A DNA stretch of 64,000 bases from RPQJ01 sp963793675. GTDB lineage: Bacteria > Pseudomonadota > Gammaproteobacteria > Steroidobacterales > Steroidobacteraceae. The stretch is taken from the NCBI GenBank assembly GCA_963793675.1, contig CAWCBA010000002.1, positions 744,001 to 808,000 of the forward strand. The letters are read 5' to 3'. Numbering within the stretch: the stretch's first letter is position 1; each line of letters opens with the position of its first letter. The position numbers were made by a program, and so were the translations under genes. This document shows positions 47,345 through 57,723 of the stretch, piece by piece. Below the pieces are notes generated by a model. It did not search any database, was not told the DNA's origin, and saw only the letters and a program-made list of their open reading frames with translations.

Positions 47345-47365
47345 CTGTGCTGCTCCGTCGCGAGG

Positions 47366-48709
47366 CTACTTCAGCCCGAGCCGCCGCTCGAGGTAGTGGA
47401 TATCCGTGCCGCCCGCCCGGAACGCTGCGTGCTGGAAGATTTCCTGGTGCAGAGGCGTGTTGGTCTTGATGCCTTCCACCACGATCTCGTTCAGTGCGTT
47501 GCGCATGCGCGCAATCGCGGTGTCGCGATCCTCGCCGTGGGCGATGACCTTGGCGACCAGCGAGTCGTAATACGGCGGCACGTTGTAGCCGGTGTAGAGG
47601 TGGCTGTCGACGCGGATGCCCGGACCGCCCGGCGCATGCCAGAGTTTCACCGGGCCCGGCGATGGCATGAAGGTCTTCGGGTCTTCCGCATTGATACGGC
47701 ACTCGATCGCGTGGCCGCGTATCTGCACGTCGTCCTGCGTCCACGGCAGGCGTTCGCCGTCCGCCAGCCGCAGCTGCGCCTTCACCAGGTCGATGCCGGT
47801 GATCAGCTCGGTCACCGGGTGCTCGACCTGGATGCGCGTGTTCATCTCGATGAAGTAGAACTCGTCGTCCTGGTACAGGAACTCGAGCGTGCCGGCGCTG
47901 CGGTAACCGATCTCGGCGCAGGCTGAGGCGACGCGCTCGCTCATCGAGCGGCGCTGCTTGGCCGAAAGACCCGGGGCGGGCGCCTCCTCGATGATCTTCT
48001 GGTGGCGCCGCTGCATCGAGCAGTCGCGCTCGCCCAGGCAGATCACGTTGCCGTAATGGTCGGCGAGCACCTGGAACTCGATGTGGCGCGGCTTCTCCAG
48101 GAATTTTTCCATGTAGACCTGGTCATTGCCGAAGGCCGCGAGCGCCTCGGCCTTGGTCACGCTCACGGAATGGAGCAGCGTCGCATCGCTGTGTACGACG
48201 CGCATGCCGCGGCCACCGCCACCGCCCGACGCCTTGATGATCACCGGATAGCCGATGTCGTTCGCGATCCGGAAGAGTTCGTCCTGATCCTGGCTCAGCG
48301 GGCCGTCGGAGCCCGGCACGCAGGGCACGCCCGCGGCCTTCATCGTCTTGATGGCCGAGACCTTGTCGCCCATGAGGCGGATGGTTTCCGGGCGCGGGCC
48401 GATGAACTTGAACCCGCTCTTCTCGACACGCTCGGCGAAGTCCGCGTTCTCGGACAGGAAGCCGTAGCCCGGATGGACCGCAACCGAATCGGTGACCTCG
48501 GCCGCGCTGATGATCGCGGGCATGCTGAGGTAACTGTCGCGTGAATTCGGCGGACCGATGCAGACCGTCTCGTCCGCGAGCAGCACGTGCTTGAGGTTGC
48601 GGTCAGCCGTGGAATGCACGGCCACGGTCTTGATGCCAAGTTCACGGCAGGCGCGGAGGATTCGAAGTGCGATCTCGCCGCGGTTGGCGATGACGACTTT
48701 CTCGAGCAT
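47366..48709 (-). CDS. accC: Acetyl-CoA carboxylase, biotin carboxylase subunit
   Basis: A 447-residue ATP-grasp biotin carboxylase: KVVIANRGEIALRILRAC at the start, HPGYGFLSENADFAE, KASGGGGGRGMR, FLEKPRHIEFQV, ERDCSMQRRHQK and EMNTRIQVEHPVTE. It carboxylates biotin on AccB, the first committed step of fatty-acid synthesis. Fifteen bases after accB. In related genomes it is usually close to prmA; here a 4.4-kb insertion separates them. Confidence 0.97.
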   Translation of the reverse strand: MLEKVVIANRGEIALRILRACRELGIKTVAVHSTADRNLKHVLLADETVCIGPPNSRDSYLSMPAIISAAEVTDSVAVHPGYGFLSENADFAERVEKSGFKFIGPRPETIRLMGDKVSAIKTMKAAGVPCVPGSDGPLSQDQDELFRIANDIGYPVIIKASGGGGGRGMRVVHSDATLLHSVSVTKAEALAAFGNDQVYMEKFLEKPRHIEFQVLADHYGNVICLGERDCSMQRRHQKIIEEAPAPGLSAKQRRSMSERVASACAEIGYRSAGTLEFLYQDDEFYFIEMNTRIQVEHPVTELITGIDLVKAQLRLADGERLPWTQDDVQIRGHAIECRINAEDPKTFMPSPGPVKLWHAPGGPGIRVDSHLYTGYNVPPYYDSLVAKVIAHGEDRDTAIARMRNALNEIVVEGIKTNTPLHQEIFQHAAFRAGGTDIHYLERRLGLK

Positions 48710-48724
48710 CGGGGCGGTGCTCGG

Positions 48725-49201
48725 TTATTCGATGACGAAGAGTGGCTGGCCGAACTCGACCGGATCGCCGTTCTTCGCCAGTACGGAGACGACGCGCCCG
48801 GCCTTGTCCGACTCGATCTGGTTCATCATCTTCATGGCCTCGATGATGCAGAGCACGTCGCCCGGCTTCACCTCGGAGCCGATGTCGACGAATGGCTTGG
48901 CGCCCGGCGCCGGAGCCGAATAGAACGTGCCGACCATGGGCGCGGTCACCGTCTGGTCCGCGACCGCCGCGGCAGCGGCTACTGCTGCCGCGGCGGCCGC
49001 GGGCGTAACGGTGGCCGCAGCCGGCGCAGCTGCCGGCGCAGGGGGCGGCCCGTACGCCATGTGCTGCGGCATCATCGCGTACGCACCGCCGCTCGGGTGG
49101 CGGCTGATACGGACCGATTCCTCGCCTTCCTTGATCTCGATCTCGGCGACGCCGGTTTCATCGAGCAGCTCGATCAGCTTCTTGACCTTGCGGATATCCA
49201 T
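48725..49201 (-). CDS. accB: Acetyl-CoA carboxylase biotin carboxyl carrier protein
   Basis: A 158-residue BCCP. The N-terminal segment (IRKVKKLIELLDETGVAEIE), an Ala/Pro/Val-rich flexible linker, and the C-terminal biotinyl domain with EAMKMMNQIES, where the middle Lys carries biotin. Part of aroQ-accB-accC, 26 bp after aroQ. Confidence 0.96.
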   Translation of the reverse strand: MDIRKVKKLIELLDETGVAEIEIKEGEESVRISRHPSGGAYAMMPQHMAYGPPPAPAAAPAAATVTPAAAAAAVAAAAAVADQTVTAPMVGTFYSAPAPGAKPFVDIGSEVKPGDVLCIIEAMKMMNQIESDKAGRVVSVLAKNGDPVEFGQPLFVIE

Positions 49202-49227
49202 CTTGGTGTGATCCCCCGGATCGCGAA

Positions 49228-49698
49228 TCAGTTTGGCAGCGGCGAGTTGCCGGGCTTGCCGGCAGCGAGGTGCTGGCTGGCGGCGCGCAGTGCCAGCTCG
49301 TAGCCGACGGCGCCGAGACCGGCGATGGTCCCGACCGCGATGTCGGAGAAATACGAGTGGTGCCTGAACGCTTCGCGGGCGTGCACGTTGCTGAGGTGGA
49401 CTTCGATGAAAGGAATCTTGACCGCCAGCAGCGCGTCACGGAGCGCAACGCTCGTGTGCGTGAAGCCGGCCGGGTTGAAGACGATGTATGCGACGTGGCT
49501 GTCCGGCGCCTGGTGGATGCATTCGATCAGCTCGGCTTCCGCGTTGCTTTGCATCGCTGTCAGCTTATGTCCAAACTCCGCTGCCAGCTGCGTCGCGCGC
49601 GCATGAATCTGCTCGAGCGTGACCTGGCCATAGACGCCGGGCTCGCGACTGCCGAGCAGGTTCAGGTTGGGTCCGTTCAGCAGCAGGATGTGCGCCAT
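49228..49698 (-). CDS. aroQ: Type II 3-dehydroquinate dehydratase
   Basis: A 156-residue dodecameric enzyme of the shikimate pathway. Diagnostic: HILLLNGPNLNLLGSREPGV, the lid region with the catalytic Tyr in PGVYG, NPAGFTHTSVALRDAL, and EVHLSNVHAREAFRHHS. Start at ATG 49698. First gene of aroQ-accB-accC. A 20-bp perfect palindrome lies 48 bp upstream. Confidence 0.96.
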   Translation of the reverse strand: MAHILLLNGPNLNLLGSREPGVYGQVTLEQIHARATQLAAEFGHKLTAMQSNAEAELIECIHQAPDSHVAYIVFNPAGFTHTSVALRDALLAVKIPFIEVHLSNVHAREAFRHHSYFSDIAVGTIAGLGAVGYELALRAASQHLAAGKPGNSPLPN

Positions 49699-49745
49699 GG
49701 CCTTGGGCAGGTGAGGGCGTGGTCGGGCGCGCAGTCTACCCCCAT

Positions 49746-49765
49746 CTGTCGCCAATTGGCGACAG
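49746..49765. promoter_or_regulatory. 20-bp perfect palindrome upstream of aroQ-accB-accC
   Basis: CTGTCGCCAATTGGCGACAG is fully palindromic and lies between the TlpA stop and aroQ. It could be an operator for a dimeric regulator of the aroQ-accBC unit. On the plus strand it is followed by GTTTTT, so a terminator is also possible, but no plus-strand gene feeds it. A second small hairpin with a TTCG loop (CTCCGG and CCGGAG, 49773-49788) is next to it. Confidence 0.5.
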
Positions 49766-49806
49766 GTTTTTGCTCCGGTTCGCCGGAGATGGCGTCTTAT
49801 CTGCGC

Positions 49807-50490
49807 TTATCCGCCGCTTTTCTGTTCCGGCTCGGGCGGCAGCGCCGCGCCGGCGGCAGCGATGGCCTGGCGGGCCTGGGCGGGTTCGGTACGGCCCGCG
49901 TTCACGTCGGATACCGCGCTCAGGATGAGGTCCGCCTCGTCAGCGGTCAACTCACCCATGTGCAGGGCGATCACCCGGCCTCTCGTATCCGTGAAGATCG
50001 TGAACGGCAGGCCAACCGCGTCGACGCCGAAGGCCGCGGCCGCATCCAGCGCGTCCTGCTCCCCGATCAGCATCGGGTAGTCGATCTGCATCTCCCTGGC
50101 GTAGGCGAGGACCTTGTCGCGGAAGTCGATGGCGATGCCGACGACCTGGAAGTTCTCCCCGGCTCGAGCAGCGGCCAGCTTGTTGAGCAGGGGGATCTCA
50201 CGGCGGCAGGGCGCGCACCAGGTCGCCCAGAAATTGACGATCAGCGCCTTGCCCTTCCAGTCGTCCTTCAACGAGCGCGGGATGCCCTCGCGGTCGGCCA
50301 GCTTGAACTCCGGAATGACGGCAACGAGCCCGGACTTCGGTGCGGCCGCTGGCTCGGTGGTGGCTGGAGCCGGCGGTAGTGGCTCGACGGCGGCCGGTGT
50401 GACCATGCGTGGTTTTACGACGAAGTAATAGCCGGCCGCGCCGGCGAGTCCAGCCAGCGCCGCGACGACGATCAGTGTGCGGCTGTTCAT
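49807..50490 (-). CDS. TlpA/ResA-like thiol-disulfide oxidoreductase
   Basis: A 227-residue membrane-anchored thioredoxin-like protein: N-terminal anchor LIVVAALAGLAGAAGYYFVV, Pro/Ala linker, then a TlpA-fold domain with active site WCAPC in VNFWATWCAPCRREIP. It should act on disulfides in the periplasm, probably reduced by the adjacent DsbD: its ATG overlaps the dsbD stop (ATGA). Confidence 0.9.
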   Translation of the reverse strand: MNSRTLIVVAALAGLAGAAGYYFVVKPRMVTPAAVEPLPPAPATTEPAAAPKSGLVAVIPEFKLADREGIPRSLKDDWKGKALIVNFWATWCAPCRREIPLLNKLAAARAGENFQVVGIAIDFRDKVLAYAREMQIDYPMLIGEQDALDAAAAFGVDAVGLPFTIFTDTRGRVIALHMGELTADEADLILSAVSDVNAGRTEPAQARQAIAAAGAALPPEPEQKSGG

Positions 50491-52790
50491 TGCGGCTTGC
50501 TCCCGAAGGCCTGCTGGACGTGCGGTGCGAATTCGTCCGCCGGCTTGAAGCCCACGACGCGATAGTCCGGCTTTTCCGCGCCGTCCCGGCCGAAAAACAG
50601 GATCGACGGTGGGCCAAGGATGCCGAAGCGCTGCATCAGCGCCTGGTCGGCGCTGTCGTTGGCCGTGACGTCGGCCTGCAGCAGCACGGTGTTCGCGAGC
50701 GCTGCCTGCACGGACGGTTCGGAGAACGTGTACTTCTCCATCTCCTTGCAGGACACGCACCAGTCCGCGTAGAAATCGAGCATCAAGGTCTTGCCCGCAG
50801 CATTTGCGGCTGCGATCGCGGCATCGAGGTCGGCGACGCTCTTGATGCGCTTGAAGTGCGCCCCGGCATAGGCGGCGCCGGAGGCCGCGGTACCGGGCGA
50901 ACCCGCCGGGGTGCCGAACACGCCGGCCAGCGGCTGCAGCGGATCACTGCGCCCGGACAGCGCGCCCACCAGCATCAGCACGCCGTAAATCGCCGCGAGC
51001 GCGCCGAACCCGCGACGGACCACGGTCGCGCCGCGGTTCTTGTCGCGCCCGCCCATCATCAGCAGCCAGTACCCGGTGACGAAGGCGAGCGCCGCCCAGA
51101 GTGCCAGCGTGATCGGCCCAGGCAGGATGCGGCTCAGCATCCAGATCGCCACGCCCAGCATCAGGATGCCGAACACCTGCTTGACGGTGTCCATCCAGGC
51201 GCCCGCGCGCGGCAGCAGTTCGCCGGCCGAGGCGCCGACGAGCAGCAGCGGTGCACCCATGCCGAGACTCATCGCAAACAGCGCCGCACCGCCGCGGAAC
51301 ACGTCACCGCTCTGGCCGATCACGGCGAGCGAGGCGACCAGCGGCGGCGCGACGCAGGCGGTCACGATCAGCGACGACAGCGCGCCCATGATCGCGGTGC
51401 CGATCAACGTACCCTGCTGCTGCTTGTCGCTGAGGCGCGAGACGCGCTCCTGCAGCCAGCCGGGCACCTGCAGGTTGAAGAGCCCGAACATGCCGAGCGC
51501 GAGCCACACGAACAGCGCGGCAAAGAGCGCGATCATCCAGGGCTTCTGGAAGAACGCCTGCGCCTGCTGGCCGGCGGCTGCGAAAGCGGCGCCCGCGATC
51601 GTATAGGTGAGTGCCATGCCGAGCACGTAGGCAAGCGACAACGTGAACGCGCGGCTGCGCGGGACCGGCTTGCCGCCGCCGGCGCCGACGATGATGCCGG
51701 ACAGGATCGGCACCATGGGCAGCACGCAGGGCGTGAAGGCGAGCAGCAGGCCGAAGCCGAAGAAGGTCGCCAGCACCGCGAGCAGGTTGCCGTCGCGAAT
51801 CTTGTCGGCGAGCAGGTCCTGCTCCGAGCGCATCGGTTGCGGGGTGCCGTCCGCAGCGGCGGCGACCGCCGTCGACGCAAGCATCACGACCACGGTTTTC
51901 CTGATGGGCGGGTAGCACAGGCCCGCATCGGCACAGCCCTGGTAGGTGACCTCGAGTGGCACCTCGGCGACGCCCGCCGCGGCCACAACCGGCACGTCGG
52001 CCAGCATCTGGTCGTGGAAGACGACCTGTTCGCCGAAATACTCGTCGTGTTTTTTCTCGCCGCCGGGGATCGACACGCTGCCAAGCTGCACGTCGGTCGC
52101 GGTCGTCCTGACCGTGACCTTGTCGCGATAGAGGTAATAGTCGTCGGCGATGTCCCAGCGCAGCTGCACGCGGTCGCGCGAGGTGCTCGCCGTCGAGAAC
52201 ACGAAGGCCTGGTCGGCGGGCAGGAAATCCGCATCGGACTTCGCGCCGCTGCCGAGCAGCGAGCGCAGGTTGAAACCGCTGCTGGTCGCAGGCGTGGCAC
52301 CGGCGACAGGAACCGGCGGAGTCCCGGCGACACCCTTGGGCCAGGTCACGGGCACGGTCCAGGTCTGCGGCGGGTAGCAGAGCCCCGCATCGGCGCAGCC
52401 CTGCAGCTTCACCTTGACCTCGAAATCCCGCGCTGCGCCGCTGAAGGTGACCGGCACGCCGACCTTCGCGTCGTCGCGATAGATGATCTGCTTGCCGAAG
52501 AATTCGTCTTCGTGGTCGAGCCCGACGGGCAGGCTGGCCTGGCCGAGCGTGACGCCCGGCGTTGCCGATTCGAAGCCGAGCCGGTCGCGGTAGAGGTAAT
52601 AGCCGGGAGCGATGTCGAAGCGGACGACCAGTTGATCCGGCTCCGCCGACGTCGCCACCTTGTAGGCCGAGCGCACGGGGAGGAAGTCTTCGTCGGCGGC
52701 CAGGCCCGGACGTGCGGCGGCAAAGAGCGGCAGCAGCAGCCCCAGCAGGCGCAGGCCCCGGTGGACCGGAAGGGGGGCGATCAATGGCAT
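50487..52790 (-). CDS. dsbD: Thiol:disulfide interchange protein DsbD with two N-terminal alpha domains
   Basis: A 767-residue protein against about 565 in E. coli. After a signal peptide (LRLLGLLLPLFAAARPGLA) come two DsbD-alpha domains (about 30-150 and 180-300), each with the YYLYRD strand and a GCADAGLCYPP catalytic motif. Eight membrane helices of the beta domain follow (ATFFGFGLLLAFTPCVLPMV, TACVAPPLVASLAVIG), then a C-terminal thioredoxin-like gamma domain with DWCVSCKEME. It passes electrons from cytoplasmic thioredoxin to periplasmic partners. The duplicated alpha domain is the unusual feature. Confidence 0.94.
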   Translation of the reverse strand: MPLIAPLPVHRGLRLLGLLLPLFAAARPGLAADEDFLPVRSAYKVATSAEPDQLVVRFDIAPGYYLYRDRLGFESATPGVTLGQASLPVGLDHEDEFFGKQIIYRDDAKVGVPVTFSGAARDFEVKVKLQGCADAGLCYPPQTWTVPVTWPKGVAGTPPVPVAGATPATSSGFNLRSLLGSGAKSDADFLPADQAFVFSTASTSRDRVQLRWDIADDYYLYRDKVTVRTTATDVQLGSVSIPGGEKKHDEYFGEQVVFHDQMLADVPVVAAAGVAEVPLEVTYQGCADAGLCYPPIRKTVVVMLASTAVAAAADGTPQPMRSEQDLLADKIRDGNLLAVLATFFGFGLLLAFTPCVLPMVPILSGIIVGAGGGKPVPRSRAFTLSLAYVLGMALTYTIAGAAFAAAGQQAQAFFQKPWMIALFAALFVWLALGMFGLFNLQVPGWLQERVSRLSDKQQQGTLIGTAIMGALSSLIVTACVAPPLVASLAVIGQSGDVFRGGAALFAMSLGMGAPLLLVGASAGELLPRAGAWMDTVKQVFGILMLGVAIWMLSRILPGPITLALWAALAFVTGYWLLMMGGRDKNRGATVVRRGFGALAAIYGVLMLVGALSGRSDPLQPLAGVFGTPAGSPGTAASGAAYAGAHFKRIKSVADLDAAIAAANAAGKTLMLDFYADWCVSCKEMEKYTFSEPSVQAALANTVLLQADVTANDSADQALMQRFGILGPPSILFFGRDGAEKPDYRVVGFKPADEFAPHVQQAFGSKPQ

Positions 52791-53044
52791 GAGCGGGTGA
52801 GTCCGTCGGGTGGCGTCGGTGCGAGGGCGAACGATACATGGACCGGCTCGCCGGGACGACGTTCACGGGCGTGGCGTGATTCTGTTCAAGAATCAATCGC
52901 AATTGTTTAACTGAGTCGGCGAGGCGCTGCCGCCGCGGTCAAGACGACACTATTAATCAATTAAAACAATAGGTTACATCATCAGAGCCGAGTGTGCGAG
53001 TGCCCCCGACCGGGTCCGAAACGTTGCGCCGACCCCACGTTCCC

Positions 53045-53073
53045 CTTGAAAAGCGGCTCGGTCCGCCTATTAT
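53045..53073 (+). promoter_or_regulatory. Sigma-32-type heat-shock promoter of groES-groEL
   Basis: The -35 element CTTGAAA (53045-53051) is followed after 14 bp by CCTATTAT (53066-53073). The -35 matches the sigma-32 consensus CTTGAAA exactly and the spacing is within range; the -10 is a partial match to CCCCATNT. It stands 88 bp upstream of the groES ATG and overlaps the CIRCE-like operator. Confidence 0.7.
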
Positions 53074-53099
53074 TAGCAGCCGTATCGGGAGAGTGCTAA
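53073..53099. promoter_or_regulatory. CIRCE-like HrcA operator
   Basis: TTAGCAGCC, 9 bp, GAGTGCTAA. The right half is a perfect CIRCE half-site and the left half matches at seven of nine positions (consensus TTAGCACTC-N9-GAGTGCTAA). It sits directly after the -10 of the sigma-32-type promoter, where HrcA binding would block initiation, so groES-groEL is probably under dual positive and negative heat-shock control. Confidence 0.75.
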
Positions 53100-53160
53100 C
53101 AATGCGCGATCCCGACTTCCCCCCTAAACGGCTGAACAAAGCAGCACGGAGTTTGCAGCA

Positions 53161-53463
53161 ATGGCAGACAAGTTGAAGATTCGCCCGCTCCACGACCGCG
53201 TGATCATCCAGCGGCTCGACGCCGAAACCCGTTCGCCGGGCGGCATCGTGATTCCCGACAGCGCCGCCGAGAAGCCGATCCGCGGCAAGGTCGTCGCAGT
53301 GGGCAAGGGCAAGATCCTCGAGAACGGCAACGTTCGCGCGCTCGACATCAAGGTCGGCGACCACATCCTCTTCGGCAAGTACAGCGGTACCGAAGTGAAG
53401 GTCGATGGCGAGGAATACCTCGTCATGCGTGAAGAAGACGTGATGGCAGTCATCGAGAAGTAA
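53161..53463 (+). CDS. groS: Co-chaperonin GroES
   Basis: A 100-residue GroES with KIRPLHDRVIIQRLDAE at the start, the mobile loop ETRSPGGIVIPDSAAEKP and the terminal YLVMREEDVMAVIEK. It caps the GroEL ring. ATG 53161 follows a GGAG site. groEL begins 15 bp downstream in the same operon. Confidence 0.98.
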   Translation: MADKLKIRPLHDRVIIQRLDAETRSPGGIVIPDSAAEKPIRGKVVAVGKGKILENGNVRALDIKVGDHILFGKYSGTEVKVDGEEYLVMREEDVMAVIEK

Positions 53464-53478
53464 TCGGAGAACACAGAC

Positions 53479-55302
<1,824 letters not shown>

Positions 55303-56506
55303 CCGACCATGACCAGCGCCGGAGTCGCGGCAACACCGACCAGCAGGAGCCCGGCCGTGGTCAGGGCCACGTACACACTGGCATCGCGGAGGCGATCGCC
55401 GCCGCGGTCCGATTTCCAGCCGGCGAAGAGCAGGCAGACGACACCGACCATGCCACCAAGGCTGATCAGATAACCGACCTGCGACACCTCCAGTGCGGTG
55501 CCTGCAACCAGCACCGCCGGTGCCGACAGCAGCACGCCGAGGCTTGCGCTGTTGCCGAGAAAACCGAGCGCGCCAAACAGCACGACTTTCGGGTTGGCGA
55601 AGGCGGCGCGCAGACCGTGCCGTTCAGGCGTGCCGATCAGCGCCTGATCGCGAGCGAGTTCCCGGGCGATCCATGCCTTCTCGGGCTCTGCCAGCCAATC
55701 GACCGATGCGGGCGCGGCGGGCAGGAAGCGCAGCACGATCAGGCCGAGCAGGACGGCGGGCAAACCCTGCATGAGAAACAGCCACTGCCATCCCTGCAAG
55801 CCAGCGATTCCATCGAGGCCCAGCAGGGAGCCTGATATGCCTCCCATGGCAATCGACGCCAAGGGGGGCGCAATGTAGATGCGACTCACGGCCCGGCCCC
55901 GCCAGGACGTCGGGAACCAGCTTGAGAAATAATAGATGACGCTTGGAAAGAACCCGGCTTCGGCCACTCCCAGCAGGAAGCGCATGGCATAGAACTGCAG
56001 CGGGGTCTGCACGAACATCATTCCCGCAGCGAGCAGGCCCCAGGTAATCATGATCCGCGCGATCCACTGCGGCGCGCTGTAACGAGCGAGCATCAGGCTG
56101 GATGGGACTTCGAACAGCGCGTAGCCAAGGAAGAACAGTCCGGCACCAAGGCCGTAGACCGTCTGGCTGAACTCCAGATCGTCGTTCATCTGCAGGGCAG
56201 CGAAACTGACGTTGACGCGATCCATGTAGGCCATCACATAGGCCAGCAGGATCAACGGCAGGATGCGCCACATCGCCTTTACCATGGCCGATCGCGCGAT
56301 GGCATCGTCCGATTGCCGTCCCGGGTTCATCAAGTGTCCTCTCGGTGCAGGATCGAGCGCAGCGACAACGTACAGGAAAGAGAGAGCCTCCTTCTCACCG
56401 AGTCGCACGAGATGCCTTTGACCGGGCAGCAACTGTTAGAGGCAGAACGCACAGCACTGTAGCGACGGCGATCGTTATACCAGGGGTTGCGTCGCCTTGC
56501 GGCGCG

Positions 56507-57685
56507 TCACTGCCGCATCTCGGTTTCGACGATGATGCCGGCCCGGGCGAGCAACTCCAGGTCGCGGCGCAGCTCGAGCCGGTCGATGCTCGGTTGCCGC
56601 GCGGCGGCGTCATCCAGCGAGAACAGCCGCTGCTTCAGGATCCACTCGATGGTCGGATAGGTGGCGCCCACGGGAATCTCGCCACCCTCGAAGACGACGG
56701 CGAAGCCGCGATCACGACGCGCGACGCTGGCCCTGCGAGCGACGGAATACCAGTGCGGCAGCACCTGCGACGGCAGCTCGAAATCGGCTGGCGCGCGGGC
56801 CAGGCCGCGCTGGTGGTTGAGCACGTCGATCGCAAAGGCAGGCGAGGTGATCACCTCACGGATGCGGTCTCCAAGTGCGTGCAGCCGTTCACGCAGGTCC
56901 AGCTCGCTGCGCGCATCCGGCAGGTAGGCGCGGAACGCGGACTCCTGCGTCACCGCGTTCTCCAGCAGCTTGAACAGGGCAAGGCCGGTCGCCGGCGAAA
57001 CCCCAAAGGTCACGTGCAGCGAAGCCTGCGAGCCGGTCAGCGCGTCGTGGTACTGGCCGCGCGGCAGATACAGGATATCGCCCGGCTTCATGGTCACTTC
57101 AAACAGCAGGCGACCGCGGGACTCGGTCAGCCATTTCTCGATTTCATCACCCGGTGGCAGCGGCAGTACCGGCGTATCCGCCCGCGACTCGTACACGCGC
57201 CACAGCTTTTCGCCTTCCGCCTGCACGGCGAAGACATCGTGCAGGTCAAAGTGGGTCTGGAAGGCCTGTACGCCCTTGAAGGAGCAGTAGACGTTGGCCG
57301 CCACGCGCGCGGCGAACTCGTGCTCGAGCATGTTCGCGACTGCCCCCACTTCCGGGCAGACACGGTGCACGTGATTGGCGACGAGACTGGCCCCAAGCCC
57401 CATCAGCGCCTTGACCTTGGCGGGGTTGACGGGCGCGCTCGCGCCGGCGCGCAGGTCGGTGGTGTCGCAGTAGTTCTCCCGCAGCGCTGCACGACTCTTG
57501 AAGTAGAGCTTCAGCGTGTCCTCGTTCCAGTACGGCGTGATGGCCAGCACTGAATTGAATCGCGACCATGGCAACAGTCCCGGACGACCGTGGCCGTTGC
57601 CGGGGATGTGCAGCGGAAGCTTGCCGAAATACTCGGCGCAAAAGCGGGCCGCATCGAATGGCGCGATGAATTCTGAAAATTCCAT
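56507..57685 (-). CDS. Cupin/JmjC-fold oxygenase-like protein
   Basis: A 392-residue protein resembling the Cupin_4/JmjC ribosomal-oxygenase group. The iron site appears as HFDLHDVFAVQ (His and Asp of an HxD motif), with the distal His probably in LPRGQYHDALTG. N-terminal IAPFDAARFCAEYFGKLPLH is typical of the group. A 2-oxoglutarate-dependent hydroxylase of a protein or small molecule is possible, but the target is unknown. It is divergent from a sulfotransferase-like gene with a 38-bp gap. Confidence 0.75.
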   Translation of the reverse strand: MEFSEFIAPFDAARFCAEYFGKLPLHIPGNGHGRPGLLPWSRFNSVLAITPYWNEDTLKLYFKSRAALRENYCDTTDLRAGASAPVNPAKVKALMGLGASLVANHVHRVCPEVGAVANMLEHEFAARVAANVYCSFKGVQAFQTHFDLHDVFAVQAEGEKLWRVYESRADTPVLPLPPGDEIEKWLTESRGRLLFEVTMKPGDILYLPRGQYHDALTGSQASLHVTFGVSPATGLALFKLLENAVTQESAFRAYLPDARSELDLRERLHALGDRIREVITSPAFAIDVLNHQRGLARAPADFELPSQVLPHWYSVARRASVARRDRGFAVVFEGGEIPVGATYPTIEWILKQRLFSLDDAAARQPSIDRLELRRDLELLARAGIIVETEMRQ

Positions 57686-57723
57686 GACCGATAGACGTTA
57701 GCATTGGCCATCCGTCGCTGTCC

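Noticed and set aside
49746..49771. Palindrome plus GTTTTT as a plus-strand terminator
   Set aside because: No plus-strand gene ends before it; both neighbouring genes are on the minus strand, where the T-run is absent.
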